A program made the translations under genes and the position numbers. Of a stretch of DNA of 64,000 bases, positions 8,709 through 20,966 are shown one piece after another (position 1 is the first letter of the stretch; the number at the start of each line of letters is the position of its first letter). Below the pieces are notes generated by a model, which was not told where the DNA came from, made no database searches, and saw only the letters and a list, made by a program, of their open reading frames with translations. The stretch covers positions 61,249 to 125,248 of the forward strand of contig NZ_AWFF01000109.1 of the NCBI RefSeq assembly GCF_000682755.1, given 5' to 3'. Origin of the DNA: Hyphomonas beringensis. Its GTDB lineage: Bacteria > Pseudomonadota > Alphaproteobacteria > Caulobacterales > Hyphomonadaceae.

Positions 8709-9101
8709 ATGTCACAACCCAATCCATCCGAACTTGCCGTTCTGAAACACCTCTGGTCCAGCGGCGCGCAAAGTGCGCGTGAGGTGCATGATGCCATCGG
8801 CGCTCAGCAGGGCTGGAAGCCCTCGACGACCCGTACTGTCATAGCGCGCATGGAAGACAAGGGCTGGGTGACGCGCCAGGATATTCACGGCATGGCGGTT
8901 TTCACGGCCAAGCTGGACCGCACGGCTACGCTGGGCGGCCTTGTTCGGCATCTGGCCCGTCAGGTGCTGGATATAGATGGTCCCATTCCGGCAGCCTTGT
9001 TTGCTGAAAGTCCTCATCTGTCAGATGCAGAGCTGGACGAGTTGGACGCGATCATCAACGCGGCAGAGGACGAGGCATCGGACAAGAAAGGGGGCGTATG
9101 A
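8709..9101 (+). CDS. BlaI/MecI/CopY family transcriptional repressor
   Basis: 130-residue winged-helix repressor. SELAVLKHLWSSGAQSAREV and WKPSTTRTVIARMEDKGWV are the helix-turn-helix and recognition region of the BlaI/MecI/CopY family, and the helical C-terminus serves dimerisation. Family members are inactivated by cleavage after a membrane M56 sensor protease is triggered. Here the gene overlaps such a protease gene by four bases (ATGA), and a TACA-N2-TGTA palindrome sits in its own promoter. No beta-lactamase gene is adjacent, so the regulon is probably something other than penicillin resistance. Confidence 0.93.
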   Translation: MSQPNPSELAVLKHLWSSGAQSAREVHDAIGAQQGWKPSTTRTVIARMEDKGWVTRQDIHGMAVFTAKLDRTATLGGLVRHLARQVLDIDGPIPAALFAESPHLSDAELDELDAIINAAEDEASDKKGGV

Positions 9102-10936
9102 TGAGCCCGCTGAGTCTTGTACTTTTGGCGCTCGCCTGGAGCGGTGTGGTCTGCGCAGGTGCTTATCTGATCTGCCGTATGCGACCATCCCCGACCATTG
9201 CTCAGGCGATATGGCGTGGCGCAGCCTTTCTGTTGATCGCCCCTTTCGCGGCTTCGGTCTTTGTGCCGGCCTTGCCTGCTCTTATGGATGCGCCTCTGGC
9301 AGAGCTGCCCATGCTTGAGCCTCTCGCTGTCATGCCGGAAGGGACGGGAGAGGCAGTCGCTCAAGGGCCTGCATTTCGCATGCCTGATGCCGGTGCACTG
9401 ACAATCATGATCCTGGCGCTCGGCTGGGGTGTCCGGGCTCTGCTCTGGGCTGTCAGCCAGGTCCGTCTCCAGCGCCTGAAATCCTGGGCCCGGCCCGTGA
9501 ACCGCCCCATCTCGCATTGGGCCGAGGCTCTGGGACTTTCCCGCACGCCTGCGGTGCATGTCATACCGCGTGGCGCGCCCTTCCTGGCGGGGATCACTGA
9601 GCGCAGAGTGTATGTTCCTGCAGCCCTGATCCGCAGGGAAGGGGCCCAGCAGGTAATTGTTCACGAACTGGTCCATCTGAAGCGCGGAGACCTTCTGGCC
9701 CGCCCATTGGAGCGGTTCATCGCGGACCTTTTCTGGTTCTCTCCCTTTGCCTGGTTGATACGAGGTCAACTCGATTTCTGGCGAGAGGCTGTGGTTGACC
9801 AGAAAACGGTCGAGCTGACCGGAGACCGGATTGCTTATGCAAAAGCCCTGACATCTGCTGCGCGCATCTCGCGCGATGAGGCGGTGCTGCCTGTGGCAGC
9901 ATTCATCTTGCAGAAGAAAGGAAACCTGAAGATGCGTCTCACCGAACTCCTTATTGAGAAACCCCGCCCGCGCCGTATGGGCCTCGTCGTGGCCGCGGCG
10001 CTGGCCTGCGCTGCCCCCCTCGCCATTGCCCAAGGTGTACTGATCAAGGGCACCGCGGCGACGCCGGGAGCAGACATCGCCTACAGCCATGCGGTGTTGG
10101 ACAAGGCGCGCCTTACGAGCCCTTTCGGCAATCGAAAGCACCCAATCAGTGGCAAGATGAAACAGCATGATGGTGTAGATCTGGCAGAGGCTGAAGGCGT
10201 GCCGGTCTACGCACCGGCCAGTGGTGTTATCACCTTGGCAGCGGAGAAGGGGGCCTATGGCAATCTGGTCCTGCTGCAGGCGAGCGAGCAGACATCTCTG
10301 CGTTTTGGTCAGCTGCAAAGCATGGCGGTCAAAGCAGGTGATACTGTCAAAGCAGGAGATGTGATCGGAACGCTCGGTCAGTCTGGCCAAGCCACAGGGC
10401 CACATTTGCACTTTGAAGTCTGGCGCGGTGGTGTTGCTGTTGATCCGCAGACGGAGGAGGGCCTGACTTTGGCGAGCGACCTATTTGTTCCTGCAGGTCT
10501 TGAGAAGGAGGCAGGAGCTTCTGAATCAACAGACCCGTCCGCCATGACAGAGGCATGCAGTCAGGTCGACGATTTTCTTTCTGCGCCGGTGACGGATGTG
10601 GCCTGGGTGGCGCGCAAGGCGCAGGCGAGCTCGGCCAATGCGGCGGCCGGGCTGGCGATCGGGAAGGACTGGCAGCCTGAGACTGTGTCCCACCCTTCGC
10701 CGTCCTATCCGGTCCCCGCGGCGACGGAGATGCTGAGTGGCGCCTGCCTCGTCATGTTTGACCTTGGCACAGATGGCCTGCCGAAGAACATGCAGGCGGC
10801 CTGCTCCGACCCTGTTTTCGAAGCCTCGGCTGCGGAGATGAAAGGTGCGCGCTTTGAGCCCATCAAGGGCCCGGACGGCAAGCCTGTCGAAGTGAAGGGG
10901 CTGGCCTATCCAATTGAATACTGCATTGAGGGGTGA
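9098..10936 (+). CDS. BlaR1-like M56 metalloprotease fused to M23 domain and TonB_C-like tail
   Basis: 612-residue membrane sensor protease. About three N-terminal helices are followed by the M56 zinc site HELVH (189-193), with downstream EAVVDQ, as in BlaR1/MecR1. A fourth helix lies near 294-313. The extracytoplasmic part is not a penicillin-binding domain but an M23 (LytM-type) domain: SPFGNRKHPISGKMKQHDGVD with zinc ligands H357 and D361, and HLH at 436-438. The third conserved His (normally R-Y-A-H-L) is replaced by Gln in RFGQL (about 405), so the domain may bind rather than cut peptidoglycan. Residues about 545-610 resemble a TonB C-terminal domain (LVMFDLGTDGLPKNM, ARFEPIKGPDGKPV). 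It is coupled to the BlaI gene (ATGA) and to the following lipoprotein gene. Confidence 0.88.
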   Translation: MMSPLSLVLLALAWSGVVCAGAYLICRMRPSPTIAQAIWRGAAFLLIAPFAASVFVPALPALMDAPLAELPMLEPLAVMPEGTGEAVAQGPAFRMPDAGALTIMILALGWGVRALLWAVSQVRLQRLKSWARPVNRPISHWAEALGLSRTPAVHVIPRGAPFLAGITERRVYVPAALIRREGAQQVIVHELVHLKRGDLLARPLERFIADLFWFSPFAWLIRGQLDFWREAVVDQKTVELTGDRIAYAKALTSAARISRDEAVLPVAAFILQKKGNLKMRLTELLIEKPRPRRMGLVVAAALACAAPLAIAQGVLIKGTAATPGADIAYSHAVLDKARLTSPFGNRKHPISGKMKQHDGVDLAEAEGVPVYAPASGVITLAAEKGAYGNLVLLQASEQTSLRFGQLQSMAVKAGDTVKAGDVIGTLGQSGQATGPHLHFEVWRGGVAVDPQTEEGLTLASDLFVPAGLEKEAGASESTDPSAMTEACSQVDDFLSAPVTDVAWVARKAQASSANAAAGLAIGKDWQPETVSHPSPSYPVPAATEMLSGACLVMFDLGTDGLPKNMQAACSDPVFEASAAEMKGARFEPIKGPDGKPVEVKGLAYPIEYCIEG

Positions 10937-11244
10937 GGGGCGCTGTCCTCTGTCTGGCGGCGCTGCTGACAGGCTGCGCCGCCTCTCCCGTGGGGGCGGG
11001 GGATGTGGTGCGCTCGCAGGCCCTGCTGTTGCAGCCGGGGGGTGAAGCCACATTGCGGGTCGATTGCCCGCCGGGCCAGATGCCCGTGTCCGCCCGGACA
11101 GAGGCAGGCGATGCCTTCATCATTACAGAAAGCCGGCCGGCTGAACCCGGCGTCTGGTGGGTGACATATGCCAACCCGGCCGACAGCACCGCGGAAGCGG
11201 ATGTGTCGATCATACTCACCTGCCGAAAAATCGGCGACGGCTAG
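10933..11244 (+). CDS. small secreted lipoprotein downstream of the M56-M23 sensor
   Basis: 103-residue protein starting at GTG that overlaps the stop of the sensor gene (GTGA), so translation is coupled. Signal peptide with lipobox LLTGC (Cys about residue 15). The mature part contains a beta-rich stretch [18 protein letters not shown] and a second cysteine in ILTCRKIG; the two may form a disulfide. I do not recognise a family. Position suggests an accessory of the BlaI/M56-M23 circuit. Its stop codon overlaps that of the convergent prs gene by four bases. Confidence 0.7.
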   Translation: MRGAVLCLAALLTGCAASPVGAGDVVRSQALLLQPGGEATLRVDCPPGQMPVSARTEAGDAFIITESRPAEPGVWWVTYANPADSTAEADVSIILTCRKIGDG

Positions 11245-12176
11245 CGTTCGAACAGTTTTGAGACGCTTTCTTCATTGGCGATGCGGCGGATGGCTTCGCC
11301 CAGAAGGGGGGAGATCGGCAGGATACGGATTGATTTGGACTTGATCGCATCCTGTGAGGGTTGGATCGAATCCGTCATTACCAACTCGTCGAGCACCGAT
11401 TTCTCGATGCGCTGAACGGCATTGTTGGAAAGCACGCCATGCGTCACATAGGCGGAGACAGATTTTGCGCCTTGCTCTTTCAGGGCCGCAGCCGCGTTGG
11501 CCAGCGTGCCGCCGGAGTCACACATGTCATCCAGCATGATGCAGCGTTTGCCGTTCACATCGCCGATGATGTTCATGACTTCGGACTTGCCGGCTTCAGG
11601 GCGCCGCTTATCGACAATGGCAAGGTCTGCTTCCAGCCGCTTGGCGAGGGAGCGGGCCCGCACCACGCCGCCAACATCGGGAGAGACGACGATCAGGTCG
11701 GCCTTGCCATAACGTTCCTTGATGTCATCCACCATGACCGGGCTGCCGAACAGATTGTCTGTTGGAATATCAAAAAAGCCCTGGATCTGGCCTGCGTGCA
11801 GATCGACGGTCAGAACACGGTCAGCGCCGGCAGAGTGGATCAGGTTCGCCACCAGTTTTGCGGAGATCGGTGTGCGGCCATCCGTTTTGCGATCCTGCCG
11901 GGCATATCCGAAATAGGGGATCACGGCGGTGATGCGGCGTGCGGAGGCCCGTTTCAAAGCATCCATGCAGATCAGAAGCTGCATCAGATTGTCATTGGCG
12001 GGATAGGAAGTGGACTGGATCACGAAGACATCTTCGCCACGGACATTCTCGTCGATGCGGACGAAAATTTCCTGGTCGGAGAACGTCTTGACCTCTGAGC
12101 GCGTCAGGCGCGTGTCCAGATAGTCGGCAATGGCTTCCGCCAAGGGCCGATTTGCGTTGCAAGAAAGCAGTTTCAT
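11241..12176 (-). CDS. prs: ribose-phosphate pyrophosphokinase (PRPP synthetase)
   Basis: Makes 5-phosphoribosyl-1-pyrophosphate from ribose 5-phosphate and ATP for nucleotide, histidine and tryptophan synthesis. 311 residues, the normal length. [20 protein letters not shown] is the standard N-terminus, so I start at 12176 rather than at the in-frame upstream start at 12239. Visible motifs are [27 protein letters not shown] (ATP-binding flexible loop region), [15 protein letters not shown] and the PRPP-binding loop [14 protein letters not shown]. The C-terminal end converges on the lipoprotein gene with a four-base stop overlap. Confidence 0.97.
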   Translation of the reverse strand: MKLLSCNANRPLAEAIADYLDTRLTRSEVKTFSDQEIFVRIDENVRGEDVFVIQSTSYPANDNLMQLLICMDALKRASARRITAVIPYFGYARQDRKTDGRTPISAKLVANLIHSAGADRVLTVDLHAGQIQGFFDIPTDNLFGSPVMVDDIKERYGKADLIVVSPDVGGVVRARSLAKRLEADLAIVDKRRPEAGKSEVMNIIGDVNGKRCIMLDDMCDSGGTLANAAAALKEQGAKSVSAYVTHGVLSNNAVQRIEKSVLDELVMTDSIQPSQDAIKSKSIRILPISPLLGEAIRRIANEESVSKLFER

Positions 12177-12266
12177 ATTTGGAGTGCCCGTGCTGCCCGG
12201 ATTGGTGTCGCTTTTGTAACAGCTGGGCGCGAGTCGCAACCGGACTCTGTCGTGTTTTTAAGAAAA

Positions 12267-13037
12267 TTACACTTCGAGCAGGATCACAGAGGCATTTCGG
12301 CCGTAATCCGGCTCTCTGCGATGGTTGCGGCGCCGGTTAGAGAAGTAGCTGTCTTCCAGGGCGCAGGTGTCTAGGCCCGTATTGTGAATATCCTGCAGGC
12401 CAAGCTTTTTCAGCCGCTGATGACAATAGCCGGGCAGATCAAAATGGTAGCGGTCGCTACTCCCTTGCGTGAACAGGGCTGCGCTCTCGGGCGACTGGGC
12501 AAGGAAGGTCTCCCGGAATTCGGGGCCGACCTCATAGCTTGCCTGTTGGATGGTTGGCCCGATGGCGGCTGTGATGCGATCAGCCTTGGCGCCGAGATCC
12601 GTCATAGCTGAGACCGTGGCGTCCAGCACGCCGCCAATCGCGCCTTTCCAGCCTGCATGAGCCGCGCCGATGATCCCGGCTTCAATATCTGCGAACAGAA
12701 CGGGCGTGCAGTCGGCCGTCAGAATGCACAGGCCCATGCCCTTTTCCGTCGTCACCATGGCATCGGCTTTCGGGCGTGCATCCCATGCCTCGGTGACATG
12801 AACCACATCAGCAGAATGGATCTGGTAGCAGGAGAGCAACGCGTCCGCCTGCATGGCTACACGCAAGCGCTCGCGATTTGCAGCAATATTCTCTGGCGCA
12901 TCGTCTGAGCCGATACCGACATTCAAACTGGTATAGATGCCGGTGGACACGCCGCCTTGCCGTCCGAAAAAGCCATGGCGGATGCCGGGCAGGGGGGAGA
13001 GATTGGGGGCTTCCACATGGGGCGGCGGAGGGGTCAT
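12267..13037 (-). CDS. pgeF: PgeF/YfiH purine nucleoside phosphorylase-like, Cu-oxidase_4 protein
   Basis: 256-residue member of the YfiH/LACC1 family (peptidoglycan editing factor; also reported to have purine nucleoside phosphorylase and adenosine deaminase activity). HGFFGRQGGVSTGIYTSLN opens the fold. The metal/catalytic residues lie in QIHSADVV, LTADCTPVLFAD and AHAGWKGAIGGV. The C-terminus is a little divergent, YFSNRRRNHRREPDYGRNAS replacing the more usual FYSYRRD region but keeping the pattern. It is 90 bases upstream of prs and only six bases downstream of the cyclophilin gene, suggesting one transcript. Role in substrate-proofreading of cell-wall synthesis is from E. coli work. Confidence 0.9.
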   Translation of the reverse strand: MTPPPPHVEAPNLSPLPGIRHGFFGRQGGVSTGIYTSLNVGIGSDDAPENIAANRERLRVAMQADALLSCYQIHSADVVHVTEAWDARPKADAMVTTEKGMGLCILTADCTPVLFADIEAGIIGAAHAGWKGAIGGVLDATVSAMTDLGAKADRITAAIGPTIQQASYEVGPEFRETFLAQSPESAALFTQGSSDRYHFDLPGYCHQRLKKLGLQDIHNTGLDTCALEDSYFSNRRRNHRREPDYGRNASVILLEV

Positions 13038-13043
13038 GCCGGG

Positions 13044-13970
13044 TCAGTTTCCTTGCGCAATGGGGCGGGCGGGTACAGGAAGCGTACAGATATCGACAAG
13101 TTTGGGCGGTTTCACGACAAAGGCGTCATAGATCCCGTAATTGCGTTTTTCGTCTTTCAGCGCTTCCCAGTCCGGGCTTGGAGTGGCCATCACTTCCCAC
13201 TGCGGGCGAAGGGCCTCTGGCATATCGGCGGCAAGGCCGATGGAGATGATTTCATTTCCGCTCAGGCGCTGCGCCCGGTCGGCCATCTTTTGTGGCGCCG
13301 TTGCCGGGTCGACAAAAGATGGCGCATCCTCTTCGCTCACCGGGTCAACGCGCTTCAGGCGGTTGATATGTTCCATGCCAGAGATGACCCGCCCGAAGAC
13401 CGTGTAATTCCGGTCCAGATAGCGCCGGGGGGCCAGCGGTATGAAAAACTCGGTTGAACCCGTGCCGGGATCATCATCCCGCGCCATGCCAAGCGTGCCT
13501 GGGCAATTGAGCAGCCATTCCTGATCGCCCTCGCGTCCAGTGGCAAAGCCTTCACGATGCCCCACCGGATCGGCAAACAGGTCTGCATTGCCGAACGCAT
13601 CAAAGCCCCGGGCGTTGACTTCGCGTTCGGCTTCCAGAGGTAAGAGTGGCCAGTCTTTCAGACGATCTTCAAACTCAAGACCCGCCTGAGCGACATGGCC
13701 ATCAATCACGCGGTAGAAATATTCACCATTATAGAGATTGGCCCTGATGGCTTCGCGAAACTGCTGGACATGTTCCGGCGCGGCGTCCTCGGCCAGTTCG
13801 ATGATGACTTCGCCGGTTCTGGTTTTGAGGATGACGAGATTTTCCGGTGTCACGGGCCGCCAGGATGCTTGAGGCGTTGAAGCAGTCGGCGGGGCAGGTG
13901 CGGCAACGGGTGTCTGGCAGGCCGACAAGGTCAACAGACTGGCGGCGGTGACTATCAAGGCGGTGCGCAT
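13044..13970 (-). CDS. cyclophilin-type peptidyl-prolyl isomerase lipoprotein
   Basis: 308-residue periplasmic lipoprotein: signal peptide TALIVTAASLLTLSAC with lipobox LSAC, then a Pro/Ala-rich linker. The cyclophilin domain contains TRTGEVIIELAEDAAPEHVQ, YFYRVIDGHVAQAG, LGMARDDDPGTGSTEFFI and YTVFGRVISGMEHINRL. The start at 13970 is preferred over 13991 because of the AAGGAT ribosome site and the signal peptide. The usual catalytic Arg of FHRVI is Tyr-Arg here (FYRVI), still consistent with the family. It catalyses proline cis-trans isomerisation in exported proteins. Probably cotranscribed with pgeF; divergent from prmA. Confidence 0.88.
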   Translation of the reverse strand: MRTALIVTAASLLTLSACQTPVAAPAPPTASTPQASWRPVTPENLVILKTRTGEVIIELAEDAAPEHVQQFREAIRANLYNGEYFYRVIDGHVAQAGLEFEDRLKDWPLLPLEAEREVNARGFDAFGNADLFADPVGHREGFATGREGDQEWLLNCPGTLGMARDDDPGTGSTEFFIPLAPRRYLDRNYTVFGRVISGMEHINRLKRVDPVSEEDAPSFVDPATAPQKMADRAQRLSGNEIISIGLAADMPEALRPQWEVMATPSPDWEALKDEKRNYGIYDAFVVKPPKLVDICTLPVPARPIAQGN

Positions 13971-14020
13971 GATCTTTATCCTTCTTCCCAAGTCTGCGCG
14001 GGCCTGCTAATCGCCGCGGC

Positions 14021-14881
14021 ATGTATCAGATAAGTGCAAGGGGCGCGCGGGCGCCAGTAGAAACTGCGTGGGATGCGCTCGCTTGGGCGGATCCATCCCC
14101 TGCGGGTGCCGTGGATGCCAAGGAGGACGGCCGCAGCGTCTGGCGTCTCGATGCTTTTGCGGAAACCCAGGAAGAGGCCGAGGCTTGCGTCGCCATCATT
14201 GAAGATGTCGCGCCCGAGCTGACGGCGCGGATCGAGGAAGTGATTGACCGTGACTGGGTGACGCTGTCGCTCGAAGGTCTGCCGCCGGTTGAGGCCGGGC
14301 CGTTCATCGTGGCGGGAAGTCATGCCCTGACGCGTCAGTCCCCCGGCCGGATCGCCGTTCTGATCGAGGCTGGCCCGGCTTTCGGGACTGGCCATCATGG
14401 CACGACGCTTGGCTGTCTCATTGCTTTGGATGAACTGCGCCGCAATCGCCCGATCGGCAAAGTGCTGGATCTGGGGACGGGGTCAGGTGTGCTGGCCATC
14501 GCCGCGATGAAGGCAGGCGCGACCTCAGCAATCGGGACAGATATCGATCTCGACAGTGTGCTGGTGGCGAATGAGAACGCGGAAAAGAATAATGTGACCG
14601 GGTTCACAGCAATGCATGTCACAGGGGCGAACACGCCGCGTATCCGGCGGTCGGCTCCCTATGACACGGTTTTTGCGAACATTCTGATGCGGCCCCTGAT
14701 CGGTCTGGCCCCGGATATTGCCGCTCTAACGGCGCCGGGGGGCACGATTATTCTGTCAGGCCTGTTGCACCATCAGGCTCCGCCTGTGCGGAATGCCTTT
14801 GTGGCGCGAGGGCTCGATTTCCAGAAGCGTATTCGCGAAGACGGCTGGTCTACGCTGGTCCTCCGGAAACCGGCTGGCTGA
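14021..14881 (+). CDS. prmA: ribosomal protein L11 methyltransferase
   Basis: 286-residue SAM-dependent enzyme that trimethylates residues of ribosomal protein bL11/uL11. The C-terminal Rossmann domain shows the SAM-binding loop VLDLGTGSGVLAIAAMKAGA, the acidic residue TDIDLDSV, and the substrate-site motif FANILMRPLIGLAPDI (N-I-L-x-x-P-L). PAFGTGHHGTT is the hallmark PrmA motif just before the SAM domain. The N-terminal 100 residues form the L11-recognition domain. The ATG at 14021 has no strong Shine-Dalgarno sequence. Divergent from the cyclophilin gene. Confidence 0.95.
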   Translation: MYQISARGARAPVETAWDALAWADPSPAGAVDAKEDGRSVWRLDAFAETQEEAEACVAIIEDVAPELTARIEEVIDRDWVTLSLEGLPPVEAGPFIVAGSHALTRQSPGRIAVLIEAGPAFGTGHHGTTLGCLIALDELRRNRPIGKVLDLGTGSGVLAIAAMKAGATSAIGTDIDLDSVLVANENAEKNNVTGFTAMHVTGANTPRIRRSAPYDTVFANILMRPLIGLAPDIAALTAPGGTIILSGLLHHQAPPVRNAFVARGLDFQKRIREDGWSTLVLRKPAG

Positions 14882-14889
14882 TCTGAGGA

Positions 14890-15072
14890 TCAGTAAGTCG
14901 AACGGCGTGCCCAACGGGTGGTGCGGCGTTCCAGAATGTGCGGACGAGAAATCTCGGCCTTTTTCAGAAGATCGCTTGCGGCAGGCGCGGTCAGTTCGTT
15001 GACCATCGGCATGCGCAGGTCGCTGTGCATCACGGCATTGTCGGATGCAGCCATGTTGATGTGAGGTTTCAT
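14890..15072 (-). CDS. small orphan protein, 60 residues
   Basis: Short reading frame with a good ribosome site (AAAGGGA about nine bases before ATG at 15072). The protein MKPHINMAASDNAVMHSDLR has a polar N-terminus, a middle with TAPAASDLLKKAE, and a basic C-terminal end ERRTTRWARRSTY that might touch nucleic acid or membrane. I do not recognise a family. A dyad TTGTGCA-C-TGCACAA lies just upstream of the ribosome site in its promoter region. Converges on prmA with an eight-base gap. Could be a regulated small protein. Confidence 0.5.
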   Translation of the reverse strand: MKPHINMAASDNAVMHSDLRMPMVNELTAPAASDLLKKAEISRPHILERRTTRWARRSTY

Positions 15073-15098
15073 TATACTGTTTCCCTTTGGAAATTTTA

Positions 15099-15113
15099 TT
15101 GTGCACTGCACAA
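15099..15113. promoter_or_regulatory. dyad operator candidate in the orphan-pepP divergent region
   Basis: Perfect 7-base arms TTGTGCA and TGCACAA around one central base. It lies 27 bases before the start of the 60-residue gene, close to a TAAAAT -10-like element on the minus strand (15093-15098). Regulator unknown. Confidence 0.45.
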
Positions 15114-15158
15114 ATCTTTTACGAGCGCGCTATGTAAGGGAAATGTGTGAATAAAAAA

Positions 15159-15205
15159 GCATAGATATGCAGAAATATCGTCTCAAAAATGCATAGCTAT
15201 GATGC
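15159..15205. promoter_or_regulatory. tandem GCATAG dyads upstream of the aminopeptidase gene
   Basis: GCATAGATATGC (15159-15170, arms GCATA/TATGC) and GCATAGCTATG (15191-15201, containing the perfect palindrome CATAGCTATG) have centres 32 bases apart, about three helical turns, so a dimeric regulator could bind both on one face. They sit 45-90 bases upstream of the ATG at 15250. Confidence 0.5.
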
Positions 15206-15249
15206 GGCTTCCAATGGCCAAAACGCTTCATCCGCACTACATAAGGCGC

Positions 15250-17061
15250 ATGAGACAGACATTTGATATCAAAGGGGGCCCGCAAGATGGGCGCGCCCAC
15301 CTTCCGCCGGTTCGCGACCAACTCAAGGCTCAAGGCCTCGATGGCCTCTACGTGCCTCATGAAGATGAATATCAGAACGAATATTTGCCGGACGCCAATG
15401 AGCGCCTGGCCTGGGTCAGCGGCTTCACAGGGTCCTTTGGCTCCGCTTTCGTGTTCACGGATCGCGCTGTGATCTTTGCCGATGGCCGTTACACGATCCA
15501 GGTTGCCGATCAGACTGATCCGGACCTCTGGGAGATTCAGAATGTGCCTGAACCTGGCCCCTTTGGCTGGCTGAAGTCCCAGGACATGTCCGGCAAGAAG
15601 ATCGGCTATGACCCGAAACTGATGAGTCCGAACGACGTTTCCGCCATGGAGAGCGCCGCGAAAATGGCAGGTGCTGAGCTGGTCGCCGTATCAGACAATC
15701 CGATAGATCTCGCCTGGGAAGACCGCCCGGAGCAGCCTTCCGCGCAAGTCGTCGTGCATGACGTCAAATATGCCGGCGTCGCCCATGATGAAAAGCGCCA
15801 GCAGATCGGCAAGGATTTGAAGGCCGAGAAGCTGGATGCGGCGATCATTACGTCGCCTGCGTCCATCGCCTGGGCGTTCAACATTCGCGGCGGTGATGTC
15901 AGCTGTACGCCGCTGCCGCTGGGCCGGGCGATCCTGTTCGCTGATGGCTCTGCTGAGCTTTACCTTGATGAAGTGAAAGTCTCTGATGCGCTGCGCCAGC
16001 ATCTGGGCAACAGCGTGACACTTCGTCCGCTGTCGGATCTTGAAGAGGGACTGGCGGGGTTGAAGGGAAAGTCCGTCAGCGTTGATCCGGATGTTGCCTC
16101 TGCCTGGTTCTTTGACAAGCTTGAACAGGTTGGCGCTAGGGCGGTTCGCCAGCGTGACCCGGTGGCCTTGCCAAAAGCCTGCAAGAATGAAGCCGAGCTG
16201 GCTGGCACATCTGCCGCGCACATTCGCGATGGCATTGCCCTGACACGTTTCCTGCACTGGTTGGATACAGAGGCCCAAAACGGCGACGTGACGGAAATTG
16301 ACGCCGCGATCAAGCTGGAAGAGTTCCGCGAAAGCCTGGGCGGGCTGGATGATTTGTCCTTCCCGACAATCTCCGGGGCCGGACCAAATGGCGCACTCCC
16401 GCACTATCGTGTGTCAACTGCCTCCAATCGCAAGCTGGAGCGTGGCAGCCTGTATCTTGTCGACAGTGGTGGCCAATATCTGGACGGCACGACGGATGTG
16501 ACCCGCACGGTCCCGATTGGTGATCCGAGTGCGGACATGCGCCGGCACTACACGCTGGTCCTGAAAGGGCATATCGCGCTGGCCGCGGTTCGTTTCCCGC
16601 ATGGCACGACCGGGACGCATCTGGACGTGCTGGCGCGTCATGCACTCTGGCAGGCTGGGCTGGACTATCAGCACGGCACCGGTCATGGCGTCGGCGTGTA
16701 TCTCGGCGTTCATGAAGGGCCGCAGCGCATCGCCAAGGCGTGGAACGCCATTCCGCTGGTCGAGGGGATGATTGTTTCGAATGAGCCGGGCTATTATCGC
16801 GCTGGCCAATACGGCATACGCATCGAAAATCTGCAATATGTGACCCCTGCCAGCCAGATCGAGGGCGGCGAGCTGGACATGTATGGCTTCGAATGCCTGA
16901 CCTTTGCGCCACTTGCGCGGGATCTGATCGATCTGACCTTGCTGACAGAAGAGGAACGCGCATGGGTCGATGCCTATCATGCGCAGGTCTACGAGCATCT
17001 GGCAGACGGGCTGGACGGGGACGTTAAGGACTGGCTGCGCGCCGCTTGTATGCCCCTCTAA
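15250..17061 (+). CDS. Xaa-Pro aminopeptidase (aminopeptidase P, M24B)
   Basis: 603-residue cytoplasmic metallopeptidase that removes N-terminal residues preceding proline. It has the three-domain form of eukaryotic-type aminopeptidase P: two creatinase-like N domains (DGLYVPHEDEYQNEYL, PASIAWAFNIRGGDVSCTPL) and the C-terminal pita-bread M24 domain from about residue 305. Metal ligands are in DSGGQYLDGTTDVTRT, HGTGHGVGVYLGVHEGP, SNEPGYY and IRIENLQYV. Start chosen at MRQTFDIKGGPQ (AAGG just upstream); in-frame ATGs at 15199 and 15214 would overlap the dyad region. It stands alone, followed by the recN SOS promoter. Confidence 0.93.
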   Translation: MRQTFDIKGGPQDGRAHLPPVRDQLKAQGLDGLYVPHEDEYQNEYLPDANERLAWVSGFTGSFGSAFVFTDRAVIFADGRYTIQVADQTDPDLWEIQNVPEPGPFGWLKSQDMSGKKIGYDPKLMSPNDVSAMESAAKMAGAELVAVSDNPIDLAWEDRPEQPSAQVVVHDVKYAGVAHDEKRQQIGKDLKAEKLDAAIITSPASIAWAFNIRGGDVSCTPLPLGRAILFADGSAELYLDEVKVSDALRQHLGNSVTLRPLSDLEEGLAGLKGKSVSVDPDVASAWFFDKLEQVGARAVRQRDPVALPKACKNEAELAGTSAAHIRDGIALTRFLHWLDTEAQNGDVTEIDAAIKLEEFRESLGGLDDLSFPTISGAGPNGALPHYRVSTASNRKLERGSLYLVDSGGQYLDGTTDVTRTVPIGDPSADMRRHYTLVLKGHIALAAVRFPHGTTGTHLDVLARHALWQAGLDYQHGTGHGVGVYLGVHEGPQRIAKAWNAIPLVEGMIVSNEPGYYRAGQYGIRIENLQYVTPASQIEGGELDMYGFECLTFAPLARDLIDLTLLTEEERAWVDAYHAQVYEHLADGLDGDVKDWLRAACMPL

Positions 17062-17087
17062 ATAGAGACGCGTGAAGAATCACGCTT

Positions 17088-17102
17088 GTTCTCTTTTTGT
17101 TC
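17088..17102 (+). promoter_or_regulatory. LexA (SOS) box upstream of recN
   Basis: GTTC (17088-17091), seven bases, GTTC (17099-17102): exact match to the alphaproteobacterial LexA operator, 42 bases before the recN ATG. recN is a classic SOS gene, which supports the assignment. Confidence 0.85.
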
Positions 17103-17111
17103 CGGTGATAA

Positions 17112-17143
17112 ATCATGGCCAGTAACTCTTCGGGAGACTGGCC

Positions 17144-17148
<5 letters not shown>
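17112..17148 (+). promoter_or_regulatory. stem-loop sequestering the recN start codon
   Basis: ATCATGGCCAGT (17112-17123) pairs perfectly with ACTGGCCATGAT (17137-17148). The loop holds AA, then CTC and GAG that can extend the stem around TTCGG, and it contains the GGGAG ribosome site. The recN ATG (17144-17146) is inside the right arm and the ATG of a ten-codon upstream frame is inside the left arm. In mRNA this would hide the recN start; regulation is inferred. Confidence 0.7.
17115..17147 (+). CDS. possible recN leader peptide (10 codons)
   Basis: ATG at 17115 preceded by GGTGAT opens a frame encoding MASNSSGDWP and ends with TGA (17145-17147) overlapping the recN ATG. Translating it would melt the hairpin and bring ribosomes to recN. 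It may be fortuitous, since a palindrome containing CATG creates an ATG in both arms. Confidence 0.3.
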
Positions 17149-20955
<3,807 letters not shown>

Positions 20956-20966
20956 GAAAGTTCGTC

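Noticed and set aside
9014..10411. Long minus-strand frame opposite the M56-M23 gene
   Set aside because: Composition is typical of an antisense shadow and no ribosome site or domain is visible.
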